Part shown: positions 13,401 through 24,877 of the stretch, piece by piece
Numbering within the stretch: the first letter of the stretch is position 1
Layout: every line of letters starts with the position of its first letter
DNA from: Helopsaltes ochotensis
Lineage: Eukaryota > Chordata > Aves > Passeriformes > Locustellidae
Assembly (NCBI GenBank): GCA_013400155.1
Contig: VXBM01000042.1
Coordinates: 1,842,127-1,906,126, forward strand
Length of the DNA: 64,000 nucleotides
Direction: 5' to 3'
Notes under the pieces: generated by a model
The model's input: only the letters and a program-made list of their open reading frames with translations
Database searches by the model: none
What the model was told of the DNA's origin: nothing
Translations under genes and position numbers: made by a program

Positions 13401-16400
13401 TTATTAAACTCTGTCACATTTGTGCGTGAGAAAGGACAACTGTGTTAAGGAAAGGCACAGATAAACAACACTAAAATATACAATGCACTGTTTACACAAG
13501 AACACATTGTAAATGTGGAAGAAGGAAGTTTTATCTTGGTGGAGACACTTTTATTAAGTCTGAGGTTCATATACCCACAAAACTCAAAGCCTAGGCCCTC
13601 AGCTCTCTCCCAGGACAGGAATTATCAAAGAGGAATTATCAAATATTAATTTTATAGCAAGGAACACAGGCAGTGTGAGAGATTTATCCCAGGTAACAGA
13701 TGGCAGAGCACAAACTTGAATTGTGAGCACAATTCAAGATGGGAGACCCAAGCTTGAGACAATAATACCATTTCTTCTCTAATCTGAACACACCTGTCTT
13801 CTTTCACATGTAGCCAAGGCCCCATCTGTGAGTCCAATTTCAGTGTTAACTCAATGGAGTTTCAGTGGGATGGAAAACACCTAATGTTTTATCTTGGTGC
13901 AAATGCATTTTTAAAACATATGATAATTTCTCAGCTAGCCTAGAAAACCCTGTCAGATCATGATCCCAGGATGTAGGAACATGCTAAGTAAGGGCCATAG
14001 AGACAGACAAAAAGATTTAAAGGGCCAACCACAAATACCAGGCCATGCATGCAACGAGGAGACCTGAAGTGTGGGTAGAACTGGGGAAGATGGCATAGAT
14101 ACCGTACCAGCAAGAACAAAAGGCCAGAGGCAGTAAATCAAAATTAATAGGAGTGGCAGATTCAGCAAAAAAGGTATTTGCAGCTTATGGGAAATGCTAA
14201 ATATGCTGCATTTCTACCCTCCATCTCAAGGTGTGTAGTAAAAAATAGTCTTAAACGTCTTCAGTGAACCAGAAAAATGACAGAAAAGTTTATTCCACAA
14301 ATTAAAAAACCCACAATGATTCCAAACACAGCTTTTTATCTTGACCCTGCAGCTGATTAAGCGTTTTCACATATGTCTGTGAAAAACACTTCTTGTGGAG
14401 CTGTGACTTAAAGAATTGGCTATAGGAAGGGTGGCAGGTTGGAGCATTGCTGTAGTTCTGTCCACTAGCGCCTCTGGTTTTGTGGGATTTACATGGTGCA
14501 ACAGCAGACCCTGCCTGCTCTGGCCACAATGGCAGTGGCAGCATGCCTTTGGTCCTCCAGGTGGTAGCAAATTATCTGGTCTTTCATCTCAAACACAAGC
14601 TGCCCTTGCGTGCACAAAATGAAAGAGCCTGAACTTCAATTTTATATCACCAGTTACTAAGTTCAGCATCCTTTAGAACTTATTTCTGGGGAAATTCAGT
14701 TATTGTGTATATCCCACCTGCACTGTACTTCTGCTCTATTTAGAGAGCATGAGCTTGTTTGTATTTTTAAAACCTGTTAGTTACTTATTCCATGAAGACT
14801 AAATGCCACAGTTACTGCTGCAGGACTCAGAACAGGCATGGGGAGGGCAACCACAGAATGCTTCAGCCAAATTCAAAGGATATCTTGGCTTTTGGGACCT
14901 CTTCTCTTTTTTCTTTTCCTCTGTAATGAGTGAAATCTTGCTTCCTGCCATTTCTTGTCCTACACCCTTCCTGTCTGATTGAGATGGGCAGGAACTAGAA
15001 CAGAACATCATGAGAGATTTTGTGACTTGCATCTCTGACAGGTTTCACTAGGATTACACTTGGACTGTTTAGTTTGTAATGACAATATGCACTATACACT
15101 GGTGTGAAGAAGTAAGCCCAGAAAACCCTGTGTAAAACTCCCACAATGTCTTGGGATACTTCTTGAAAGTAATTTGTCACTTTATGAGAGTCAACTTGAG
15201 CTTATGCCCTCTTTGAGAAAGCAAAGAGGAAGGGCCACCTGAAAAGGTAGAAAATAAAGCAAATTTCATGTAATTTTTTCACAAAGTGACAGCGAGCATT
15301 TTATTTTTGGAATCCTTAAAATGCGAAATACACTGCAGATTAAATACGTGTGGTATTGCCATGATTCTCTGATAAATATATGTGTCAACAGATGGAATTT
15401 GTGTGTCATAAAACATTAAGAAACTGAAATTTGGACTTACTCTGATAGTAATGGGTTGTTTCTAAGGAGCTTTCGTGTGGATATGAAAATGGCAAAAACT
15501 TATTCTTCAGTGTCTTACCAATACAAAAATATTTCTCATTTGGAGGAAGTTTTATTGGGATTTCTGAGGAAGTTACCAAAATTCAACAAGGTTTTCTTCA
15601 ATCTCCTTGCTGTGCAGGATAGAAAACAGAACTAGTTCTTCTCTCTTTCTGCCCTATGCATTTAATTAGTTCTTGTTCATAGATAAATAATAAAAAGAAT
15701 TCGAAAGAGAATGAGTGAGGTATTAGCCTGCTTTCCTGCAAATGGATAATGTCATGAACATAAAATCCCAAACCAGTAAAAACTACTATAAAAACATGTG
15801 ACAATGTTGTTGAGCATTTCACACTCAGAGTAAGGGAGATTAAAGACTCCTGAGTTTCATTGCTAAATTAGTTTTATTTAGAGGGGGGAGGGGGGAGGAA
15901 GCAGTTTCAGTATTGGCAGCTACTCTGGTGACAGAAAAACCAATACAATTGCACATTGAGACTAAAAAATGTAGTTTTTAAAATATTTATATGCAATTTC
16001 TGGGTCTCAGTGAACACAGTCTATTCTCTGGAGCCTATGGGACAAAACTACATTTCCTTGGCCTTGTAAACCCATCAGAATTCATTTTCGTTCTTCTCCA
16101 GTGTCAGCTTTTGTTTGTGCTGAGCTGTTCAGATTCTTCTTCAAGTACAGGTGGTGGAGGAGGTGCCCTTGCAGTGGAAGATGGGCTTCCCCACCCACAG
16201 ATAGCTTCTGGAAGGATGTACTAGTCACACAAATTCCCAGACCCAGAACCTTAAAGGATATATTCACATGAGACTCAAAGTCTATGTTGTACTTCTTTTT
16301 TAGTCTTTCATTCACACTTTTACTGGTGTTGTCAGCAAATCAAAAATTTTCTTGCACTAAGAAAGCCATCTTCATCTGTAAGAAAACTGGCACCCAAATT

Positions 16401-16590
16401 CTACAGAAACTCTTGGGACCTTACAGGTATTACATTACAGGTAATAAAGCTCTAATTTAAAAATAAATACAGGACCAAAAAAGGATGTACTAGTATAACG
16501 AAATCCTACGTAATTTAAAAGTTAAGTAAACATCTGTAAATCACTTAAAACACAAACTCTTTACAACTAATATTAAGAGCATGAATATGA
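10460..16590. other. intergenic spacer between MSMB copies 1 and 2
   Basis: About 6 kb of AT-rich DNA. I searched both strands for further MSMB exon signatures (spaced cysteines followed by a CC pair, or a PV-Y-acidic-C exon) and found none. Open frames are short and unrelated to known families. There is a small G-rich tract near 15,880-15,900. Confidence 0.55.
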
Positions 16591-16778
16591 CCTTTTGATA
16601 GAAATGAGACACTCTGATTATGCATCTTATAAGCTGAATTAGGACAACTAGGAGGTTAGACCTGTGCTCCTGAAGTGGTCACTTTTATGAGATTTTCCCA
16701 TGTCGTTGTGCTTCTCAGTGATGGCAAAGGAGAAGGAAGGATAGGAATTCCACAGTGCAGAAAGGTTTGGAGGAGGTG

Positions 16779-18384
16779 TTAGCTTACACGAGCCAGAGGG
16801 GAAGAACACATCTTTGAGGGGTCTTCCTTCTGCACCATGTCATAGTCACAGCGCGTTCTGTTGAAAATGGCTTTACAGTTCTCTTTGTTGTACATAACGG
16901 GAGTATGAAAGCTGCCAGTGGCAAAGAGAAAGCAAATATTAGCTCTTGAGAGCTCTGTGACAGGGGTGAAAAAAGGCTCTCTTGTGCCTTTACAGACTCA
17001 TTTATCCCCAGCAATGGAAAGCTGTAGTCATCCTACAGGCAAAGATGGTACTAAGAAGTTCAAACTTACAGGGAACAGCATCTCATTGCATCTTTGGTGC
17101 AGAGGCATCTGTGGCAATCTTCTGTCCTCTCAATGTGCCCAAATGGATACAGTTTACCATTATCCATACAGCCTGCATAAGGCAGCAGCAAAACAGAACA
17201 TGTTCTTTAAGCCTCCACGTAAAGGCTGAAGAGTTTAAACATCATTTGAACTTTTCTGAAAGTGTTATCCTAGGCAATAGTAAAGTACAAGGATTTTTAC
17301 TCTCTCAACTCCTGAAGGAGCTCCATGTGCTCAAATAGCAATAGCAACCTCCCACCAGTTGCAGTAATATTGCTGCAGCTGTACACAGCCCAGGGGAAGA
17401 CTTTGTTTTCCCCTACTTTTGGCAAGGTGCTGCTGGAGCCCTCTAGTTGTGTTTTTCCCATGTATTTCTCCTTCCTTGTATTTTGAGCCCTTCCTGGCAC
17501 CTCCACATAGAGCCATGCTACCACAGAGCAGTCAGATCAGAGAACCTTCCTTGTCCTTACCATTTTTGGCCTCCCCTGCCCTGTGACGTTTTGACCAGCA
17601 GTATGCATCACTCAGGGTCACTATGGCGCCCATTGCAACAAGGAAAGCCAGAAAGCTCTTCTGTAGAGAGGAAGAAGCAGATGGTAATTTCTCCTGTTCA
17701 TGAATCAACAGATGTTATAGAAACTGCTGCCTCCTCTGTAGAACGTGTTCTGTTCCTTGAATGAGATGCTCAGCCAAGGTAGCTCCTGATTTCTGTACCT
17801 TTGGGATCACGTGAGCACAAATTACAGGAAAACTAGGCCATGGGACTTCTATCTATTGATCATTACCTGATTGATTAGATTAGTTGATTTAGATTCTGCA
17901 AACACCTTTGGAAGCTTGAAGAGCTGGAGCTGGAACAGTACAGAGTTTGAGGGATCAAAAGTGAAGAACAGAAAAATACACGGACAAAATATACACTTTT
18001 TTCCTTTGTAAAATGACTATATTTTAAACTCTGCTTCACATTTCTAAGTTTTAAAAGCATTGTCCTAAATGTTTGCAAAACTCTGAGTGTATTCACAAAC
18101 ATTTCTGAGGAAAGGCTATCAGCAAGTGAAAGACTAAGAGATATCTGTACAGTTTCCTGCAAAGAATTAGACAAAGAACAAAGAACAAAATTCACAGTAA
18201 TCTTCACAGAGGTATTTTCTTGTCTTTGCATCTTACAGGTTTGAAATAAAATACAGCCACATTTAAAATGTGTAACTAGGAGACTCTCTTAAATGCTCTC
18301 CCTTTGCAATTTTAAAGCAAACACCTCTTTGCATCCCCATTACAAATAAAAGCCCCTAAACAACCTAAGTCTTTGACTTACCAT
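16779..18384 (-). CDS. beta-microseminoprotein-like, copy 2
   Basis: Second MSMB-family gene. Minus-strand exons: 18384-18382 (ATG), 17660-17561, 17172-17070, 16911-16779. All junctions are GT-AG and the phases match copies 1 and 3; the product is 112 residues. Exon 2 gives the signal peptide (KSFLAFLVAMGAIVTLSDA) and the mature start YCWSKRHR. Exon 3 holds ERTEDCHRCLC and a CC pair. Exon 4 holds FHTPVMYNKENC and ends MCSSPLARVS, one residue longer than copy 3 in the tail. Ten cysteines are retained, so the fold should be intact. Introns 1 and 3 are very short (721 and 158 bases). Secretion is supported by the signal peptide; a specific role is unknown. It is a tandem duplicate of copy 3 with strongly divergent exons 3 and 4. 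Confidence 0.92.
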
Positions 18385-18437
18385 TGTGGAATGCCTGGCT
18401 TCCAAAGAGCTATAAGTTTCCAGAGAAAGCTGAAGTG

Positions 18438-18444
18438 CTTTATG
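18438..18444 (-). promoter_or_regulatory. TATA-like box of MSMB copy 2
   Basis: Minus strand reads CATAAAG about 55 bases upstream of the ATG. The whole upstream segment is conserved in copy 3, where the box is CATAAAA. The predicted 5' UTR is about 25-30 bases. Confidence 0.45.
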
Positions 18445-18884
18445 TGGAATCAGAGAGCAAATATTTTATGATGCCCTTATGTTGTGCAATTCAATCTAGG
18501 TGGAGAAAAAAAGCCTGCACAATGTCAATAGAGTTATTTTATAATATCCAAAGAAATCTTTGAATTTTTTCCAGCTGGCAATGAGAAAATGTTTGGTTTT
18601 TTTAGAGCACAACAGGTAAATTGTTGAGTCCAGAACTTCGTATTCCTTGGAAGCATTATGATTAGAAAAATGCCTTTCTGATGGAATACAAATATTGATA
18701 GCTAAGCTGTAGACACTGTTATCCAGCTAGCTGATTTTTAGGTGGGGCAGAAATGCATGTGAAATCCTTTCTGCTATCAGTGATAGCTGAAATATGCTGA
18801 GCAGTGCATCAGGTATTAATAGCAAATGCAGCTTTTGCCAGATCTTTGCATACTCATGGTCAGTGCTGTGGTGTGCACTGAAAA

Positions 18885-20290
18885 TCAGTGAATGGGAGTC
18901 AAGATTTTAAAAAGGCATATGCAAATGTCTATACTGGAAAAAGCTGAGCTGACTCATTATTCTGGCCCCTCACACTTTTCATCTTTCCAGGAACCAGTTG
19001 ACTAAAAAGATGAAAAGTTGACTCTTTATGAGCTATTGACTGATACGCAGCTTGCAGCACAGAGAACTTGAAAATGTGAAGTGTGTACAACAGTGCCTGC
19101 AAAATACTTAGATTTTTTTCCTAAACCAAAGTATGCTACTTGCACCTCTTAGAAACGTTAAAAAAAAGTTCATTAGCACATTACCAAAGCCAGAGAAAAT
19201 ACACCACATTTAATCTTCCTGATTTTAACAATGGCTCACAGAGCTAGAGATAGATTGTCTTGTGAAGGAAATACTCCTGCTGAATAAATGTAGATTGACA
19301 CTTGATTTGGGGCCAAGGGAGGATCTCTGCACTAAGAATGCTCAGCTCTGTAACCTCATACCTTTACAAGACAACAGATTTATTGTAATCATGAAACTTC
19401 ATGAAACAATCCTCTTGTTTTGGAAGGTGTGTTTCTTTTCAAACCATGGAACAATGAACTACAGACTATTGTAGCTTTTTAATATTCAATTCTGGAGCAG
19501 GGAGCTCCATGTATAATCAGCCTTTAATAGGGTTTTGTTGTCTGGTCTCATATATGTGGGCAGATTTAGGACCCTAGGCATTGCTAGATGGGAGATTTGA
19601 TTTCCAAGCCCTGCTTTGAAGCTGAACTTCATTCTCCTGTGAATGTGGGGAATTGTTGTACTGAAGAGACAGAAGGCATCTGCTTTATTAGTACCTCAAA
19701 CTCTGCTGCCATGATGAAGCATGTCTCCAGGTGCTGATCTAGATCTCTCGCTCAGTGTGGATGAGAACCACTAAAGCAGCACAGTATCTGCAGACTTTGA
19801 AGATCAGGACTTGGCAGAGGAAAAGTCAGAGGACCAGAGTTTAAAGTTTAACATTGCTTTAATCTTCAGGTCTGGTCAGAGTGGGCTATGGGCATGAACA
19901 GTTGCTGCCAATGTTGGGTGATGGCATTGATGAAAATAGGGGCAAAAATGGGAGAAAGAGGATGATAATCTCCCATCCTCACCGATTTTTCTGAGCTGTG
20001 AGCAATACAGGTCTTATCAAAAATCCATGCACTCTGAATAGGAAGCACTGTACAGCATGTCCCAAATAGTGCACCACTTCAAAATGGATTTTGACACCTG
20101 GCTAGAAGAGAACCTTTGAAGCATAACAGCCACTTGTGCCAGAGTACTGGTGCACAGCTTGTCAGAGTAGAGACCCAAATGCTTTTCTTTCTCAAAGAAG
20201 ATGGCACTTCCCCACATCACTGCAAACAACAAAACGTCAATATCAAGCATGTATGGATGTTTCATCTCAATTTATTGTAGTCAACAAATG
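18885..20290. other. unique spacer between duplicated MSMB blocks
   Basis: About 1.4 kb not shared by the two duplication blocks. It contains two overlapping minus-strand open frames (20265-20017, 82 codons, and 20048-19866, 60 codons) that match no family I know and lack a convincing gene context. Confidence 0.5.
20271..20276 (-). terminator. candidate poly(A) signal of MSMB copy 3
   Basis: TTTATT on the plus strand, AATAAA on the minus strand, about 207 bases past the copy 3 stop codon. It lies at the very edge of the duplicated block, so copy 2 has no obvious equivalent at the same place. Confidence 0.5.
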
Positions 20291-20482
20291 CAGTAATGAC
20301 AGAAATTAGACACTCTAATTACACACTTTGTAAGCTGAATTAGGACAACAAGGAGGTTAGAAGTGAGCTACTGAAGTGCTCTCTTTGACAAGATTTTCCC
20401 ATGTCATTGTGCTTCTCTGTGATGGCAAAGCATCTGTGGGAAGGAGAGGAATTCCACAGTGCAGAGAAGTTTGGAGCAGGTG

Positions 20483-23400
20483 TTAGCCCACACGAGCATA
20501 GACAATACACTCCTTTGAGGGGTCTTCCTTCTCCACCACATCATAGTCACAGCTCTTCCTGTTGAAAACAGCTTTGCACTTCTTTTTGTCATAAGCAACA
20601 GGAGTACGAAAGCTGCCAGTGGCAAAGAGAAAGGAAATGTTAGCTTGAGAGCAATAAAAGTTTGAATAATTCAGTGATTATAGCCTGAACTACTGCTGAG
20701 TGAGAGAGGTCTGAAACTATGGCTAAGGGCAGCTGAGCTAGCTTGAGTATCACACAGCTGCATCTTCCAGAGCCTCAAATGATGCCCTGAGCACCGCACT
20801 GTGTAGATGTACCAGGATGCTTAGCACTCTGCAGTGTGACATAAGCATGGGCTTGGCATCCTTTCTCTTTTTTCCTTTAATTTTTCGTTATTTCCAGTTT
20901 GCATAGGATGTGGTGACTGCTCCCTGATAGACTGTGTCACCTAAACAAAGATCATCATCAAGGTATTTTGGACCTTTGAGAAAGCAGGAGGAGGAAAGGA
21001 GATGCTGGAGAGATACTTGACAGCAGAGCCTTGTCATTCTACGTTTAGCATATTCACTGGAGAAAAGCACCTCAGGAAAGGGATTCAGATCATCATAAGC
21101 TCTTTAGGGAAATTTCGCTGAAGTCACTTCTCCCTACCCCCACTTTCTCAGCTAATGAAAGACTTGACTGTGGTGAAAGAGGGGTTCACAAGTTCCTTAA
21201 AAATTCAAGGCAAGCACTAACTGGGTGTGCCTGGAAAGGCTTGTGTCTGCTGCCAGTTACCAGAAAATGAGCTAAGGGAAATGAAAATAAAGATCCAATC
21301 AAGAACTATATGTAGCTTTCACTTGCTCTGTGACAGGGATGAGAAAAGGCTCTCCTGTGCCTTTACTGACTCATTTATTCCCAGCAACGGAAAGCTGTAG
21401 TCATCCTAGAAGCAATGATGGTACTAAGAAGTTCAAACTTACAGGGAACAGCATTCCATTCCACTTTCGTTACAGCTGCATCTGTGGCAATCTTCAGTCC
21501 TCTCAATTAGTCCAAACGGATAGAGTTTTCCATTCACAATACAGCCTACATAAGGCAGCAGCAAAACAGAACATGTTCTTTAAGCCTCCATGTAAAGGCT
21601 GAAGAGTTTAAACATTATTTGAACTTTTCTGAAAGTTACAGTTCATGCAATAGTAAAGTACAAGGATTTTTACTCTCTCATCTCCTGAAGGAGCTCCATG
21701 TGCTCAAATAGCAATAGCAACCTCCCACCAGTTGCAGTAATATTGCTGCAGCTGTACACAGCCCAGGGGAAGACTTTGTTTTCCCCTACTTTTGGCAAGG
21801 TGCTGCTGGAGCCCTCTAGTTGTGTTTTTCCCATGTATTTCTCCTTCCTTGTATTTTGAACCCTTCCTGGCACCTCCACATAGAGCCATGCTACCACAGA
21901 GCAGTCAGATCAGAGAACCTTCCTTGTTCTTACCATTTTTGGCCTCCCCTGCCCTGTGACGTTTTGACCAGCAGTATGCATCACCCAGGGTCACTATGAC
22001 GCCTATTGCAACAAGGAAAGCCAGAAAGCTCTTCTGTAAAAGAAACACATTCCATGCATTTTAATCCACATTGACTAGCTCTGTTTGCAAAAGCTATCAC
22101 TGAACCTGAGTCAAAATTAGAAATAACCTTATGTGTATGTGAAAATAATGGGAAAGTACATTCCAGATATTTTCCTGCATTGTTGACTTTTTCATTTAGG
22201 TGGAAAGATACAAAATGGCATGATATTACTGTGTCAGCAGCATCACTACCTGCCAAAATTTAGTCTCCAGAAATCACACAAAACTTCAATATTAGTACAA
22301 ACTGGAAAGCCCTGTCAAGCTCTGGTCAGTGCTTTATTTATTGCCTTCGATTCAGCTTTAGCTATTTCTCCAGCAAATCTTTGTAGAGCATCCCACTGCT
22401 TCACTGTAGGGTACAGCAATTGCTTCACATTTCACAACAGAGAGGAGATCTCAGATCTCAATCTATTCCAGTAGGTTTTTTGATACAGGTGGCTGGTTAG
22501 AGAAGAGAGAGGTAAATGTGTGTCTTTGGGCAAAATTTGAGTGCTGTCCATTGTACTTAGCATCACCTGAGCCATCTTGTCAAACCACGCAGATACAGGT
22601 TGGGAGTTAACAAAGGATGCATCTCCTTTTGTCTAGTGGGTGCAACAGCAAAGCATCTGTAAGAGTCTTCAGATATGTCCCCTGGGACCTGCTGAACATC
22701 CAGAACTTTTTTTGAAAAAGCCGGCATGACTTTGTAATGATTGTTTTACTGGGGTAGAGGGACTGGAGAAGCACGAGAGAGCAGAGATTTATTTTGATGG
22801 GTTGCTCCAGTTGAATAGCTTAAAGGAAAAGTTTAGGAATAGCCAGAGACTGAGAAGCAATGGAGGGAGTAATTTAAATTTTCTTGATAGCACTTGCAGA
22901 CTAACGTGAAAGGATTTTAAATGAGTAGATTTTTCCAAGTTACTGTTCTGAACTTTGGAAGCTATTGCTGAGGCTGTTGCTGCTTGAAACTGGGTTTAAA
23001 ATTGCAGTGAGAGGCTTGGCTTACTTGAATCACAGTGCCATAAGACACTGAAAGGTTTTGAGCCTCAGGCAGGAGGTGAGCCAAAGAGAAACTCCTCGGT
23101 CTGCTGTGGAAAACCTTGATATTTTAATACTTAATCCTGCTTTCTTATGGACTGAGTGACATTTACAGTGTAGTGAAAGCAAGCAGGAGGAGGGTTCATG
23201 GAGTGGTCTGGAGCGGGGTAATGCTTTGTTTTCACTGTGGTTCTGTATATGGAGTTCCTGAGGTCTTAAGCTAGAAAAGAGACAGTTGTCATGCTGAGCA
23301 CTACAGCCAGAATGAGAGAAGTCAAAGGGAAAGATTGAAAGTCAAAGGGTGCTGTTCTGTGGTGCCTGCGTCAGGTGTTTGCAACAACAAAATCACGCAC

Positions 23401-24378
23401 ATCTGAATAGAAAATACAAAAATCTTCATTTGTTGTGCTATCTTCTGTTAATGTTTCATCATTTTTCCCTCCAGCCTTTTCCTTATCATGCTATTCCTGG
23501 AAACGCCAGTCACATGAGCTTGGGCTTACTCCTCTTTCTAAAGATAAAAGTTTTAGACCTTCAAAACTAAACACAAACATAAGAGGAAACCTGTGGTTTT
23601 CCGTCAAGTGTTTGTGTTTTATGCTGCAACAAGCAAATGATTGGTTAACAGAAAGTCAGCAATAAAGCTTAAGCAGAGAAAGAAGCAGATGGTAATTACC
23701 CCTGCTTATGAACATTACAGAGATCTAATAATATAATACTGCCTCCTCTGTAGAACCTGTGCCATTCCTGAGATGCTCAGCCAAGGTAGCTCCTGATTTC
23801 TGTACCTTTGGGATCACGTGAGCACAAATTACAGGAAAACTAGGCCATGGGACTTTTATCTGTTGATCATTACCTAACTGTTGATTTAGATTCTGCAAAC
23901 ACCTTTGGAAGCTTGAAGAGCTGGAACAGCACACAATTTGAGGGATCAAAAGTGAAGAACAGAAAAAATACATGGACAAAATATACACTTTTTTCCTTTG
24001 TAAAATGACTATATTTTAAACTCTGCTTCACATTTCTAAGTTTTAAAAGCATAGTCCTAAATGTTTGCAAAACTCTGAGTGTATTCACAAACATTTCTGA
24101 GGAAAGGCTATCAGCAAATGAAAGACTAAGAGATATCTGTACAGTTTCCTGCAAAGGATTACAATACACAGAACAAAATTCACAGTAATCTTCATAGAGG
24201 TATTTTCCTGTCTTTGCATCTTACAGGTTTGAAATACAATACAGCCACATTTAAAATGTGTAACTAGGAGATTCTCTTAAATACTCTCCTTTTGCAGTTT
24301 TAAAGCAAACAGCTATCTCTATCACCATTACGAAAAAAAAATAAAATCTCAGAACAACCTCAGCCTTTGACTTACCAT
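20483..24378 (-). CDS. beta-microseminoprotein-like, copy 3
   Basis: Third MSMB-family gene. Minus-strand exons: 24378-24376 (ATG), 22033-21934, 21545-21443, 20612-20483. All junctions are GT-AG; the product is 111 residues. The signal peptide (KSFLAFLVAIGVIVTLGDA) and mature start YCWSKRHRAGEAKNG are nearly identical to copy 2. Exon 3 has ERTEDCHRCSC and CC; exon 4 has FRTPVAYDKKKC and ends KECIVYARVG, nearer to copy 1 than copy 2's tail is. Ten cysteines are retained. Introns are 2,342, 388 and 830 bases. Expected to be secreted; partner and tissue are unknown. It is the cluster member nearest to WASHC2, facing away from it. Confidence 0.93.
22038..23677. other. intron-1 segment present only in MSMB copy 3
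   Basis: About 1.64 kb that is absent from the matching intron of copy 2, where the sequence passes directly from the exon 2 acceptor to the GAAGAAGCAGATGG landmark. No repeat ends or target-site duplication were recognised, so I favour a deletion in copy 2, but polarity is unproven. Confidence 0.75.
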
Positions 24379-24431
24379 TGTGGAATGCCTGGCTTCCAAA
24401 GAGCTACAAGTTTCCAGAGAAAGCTGAAGTG

Positions 24432-24438
24432 TTTTATG
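24432..24438 (-). promoter_or_regulatory. TATA-like box of MSMB copy 3
   Basis: Minus strand reads CATAAAA about 55 bases upstream of the ATG, at the same place as the copy 2 box and in an otherwise near-identical promoter segment. Confidence 0.45.
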
Positions 24439-24877
24439 TGGAATCAGAGAGCAAATATTTTATGATGCCCTTATGTTGTGCAATTCAATCTAGGTGGAGG
24501 AAAAAAGCCTGGTCAATGCAAATGCTGTTATTTTGTAATATCCAAAGAAATCCTTGAATTTTTTCCAGCTGGCAATGAGAAAATGTTTGGTTTTTTAGAG
24601 CACAACAGGTAAATTGTTGAGTCCAGAACTTCGTATTCCTTGGAAGCATTAGGATTAGAAAAATGCCTTTCTGATGGAATACAAATATTGATAGCTAAGC
24701 TGTAGACACTGTTATCCAGCTAGCTGATTTTTAGGTGGGGCAGAAATGCATGTGAAATCCTTTCTGCTATCAGTGATAGCTGAAATATGCTGAGCAGTGC
24801 ATCAGGTATTAATAGCAAATGCAGCTTTTGCCAGATCTTTGCATACTCATGGTCAGTGCTGTGGTGTGCACTGAAAA

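Larger units (their letters stand above)
16590..18884. repeat. segmental duplication, block A (holds MSMB copy 2)
   Basis: Alignable over its whole length with block B at about 20,290-24,877, in the same orientation. Identity runs from the 3' flank of the gene through all introns to about 500 bases upstream of exon 1, ending in a shared CAGTGCTGTGGTGTGCACTG. Block A is shorter because introns 1 and 3 lack about 1.64 kb and 0.7 kb present in block B. Confidence 0.92.
20290..24877. repeat. segmental duplication, block B (holds MSMB copy 3)
   Basis: Direct tandem partner of block A (16,590-18,884). Intron 2 (388 bases in both blocks) differs at only about 14 positions by hand count, most of them in one small cluster, and the last 265 bases next to exon 2 differ at about three. 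Block B has extra DNA in intron 3 (about 20,640-21,325) and intron 1 (about 22,038-23,677). Confidence 0.92.

Noticed and set aside
17331..21897. Identical 61-codon minus-strand frames at 17,331-17,516 and 21,704-21,889
   Set aside because: They lie in intron 2 of MSMB copies 2 and 3. Their identity reflects near-identical intron DNA, not evidence of a protein.
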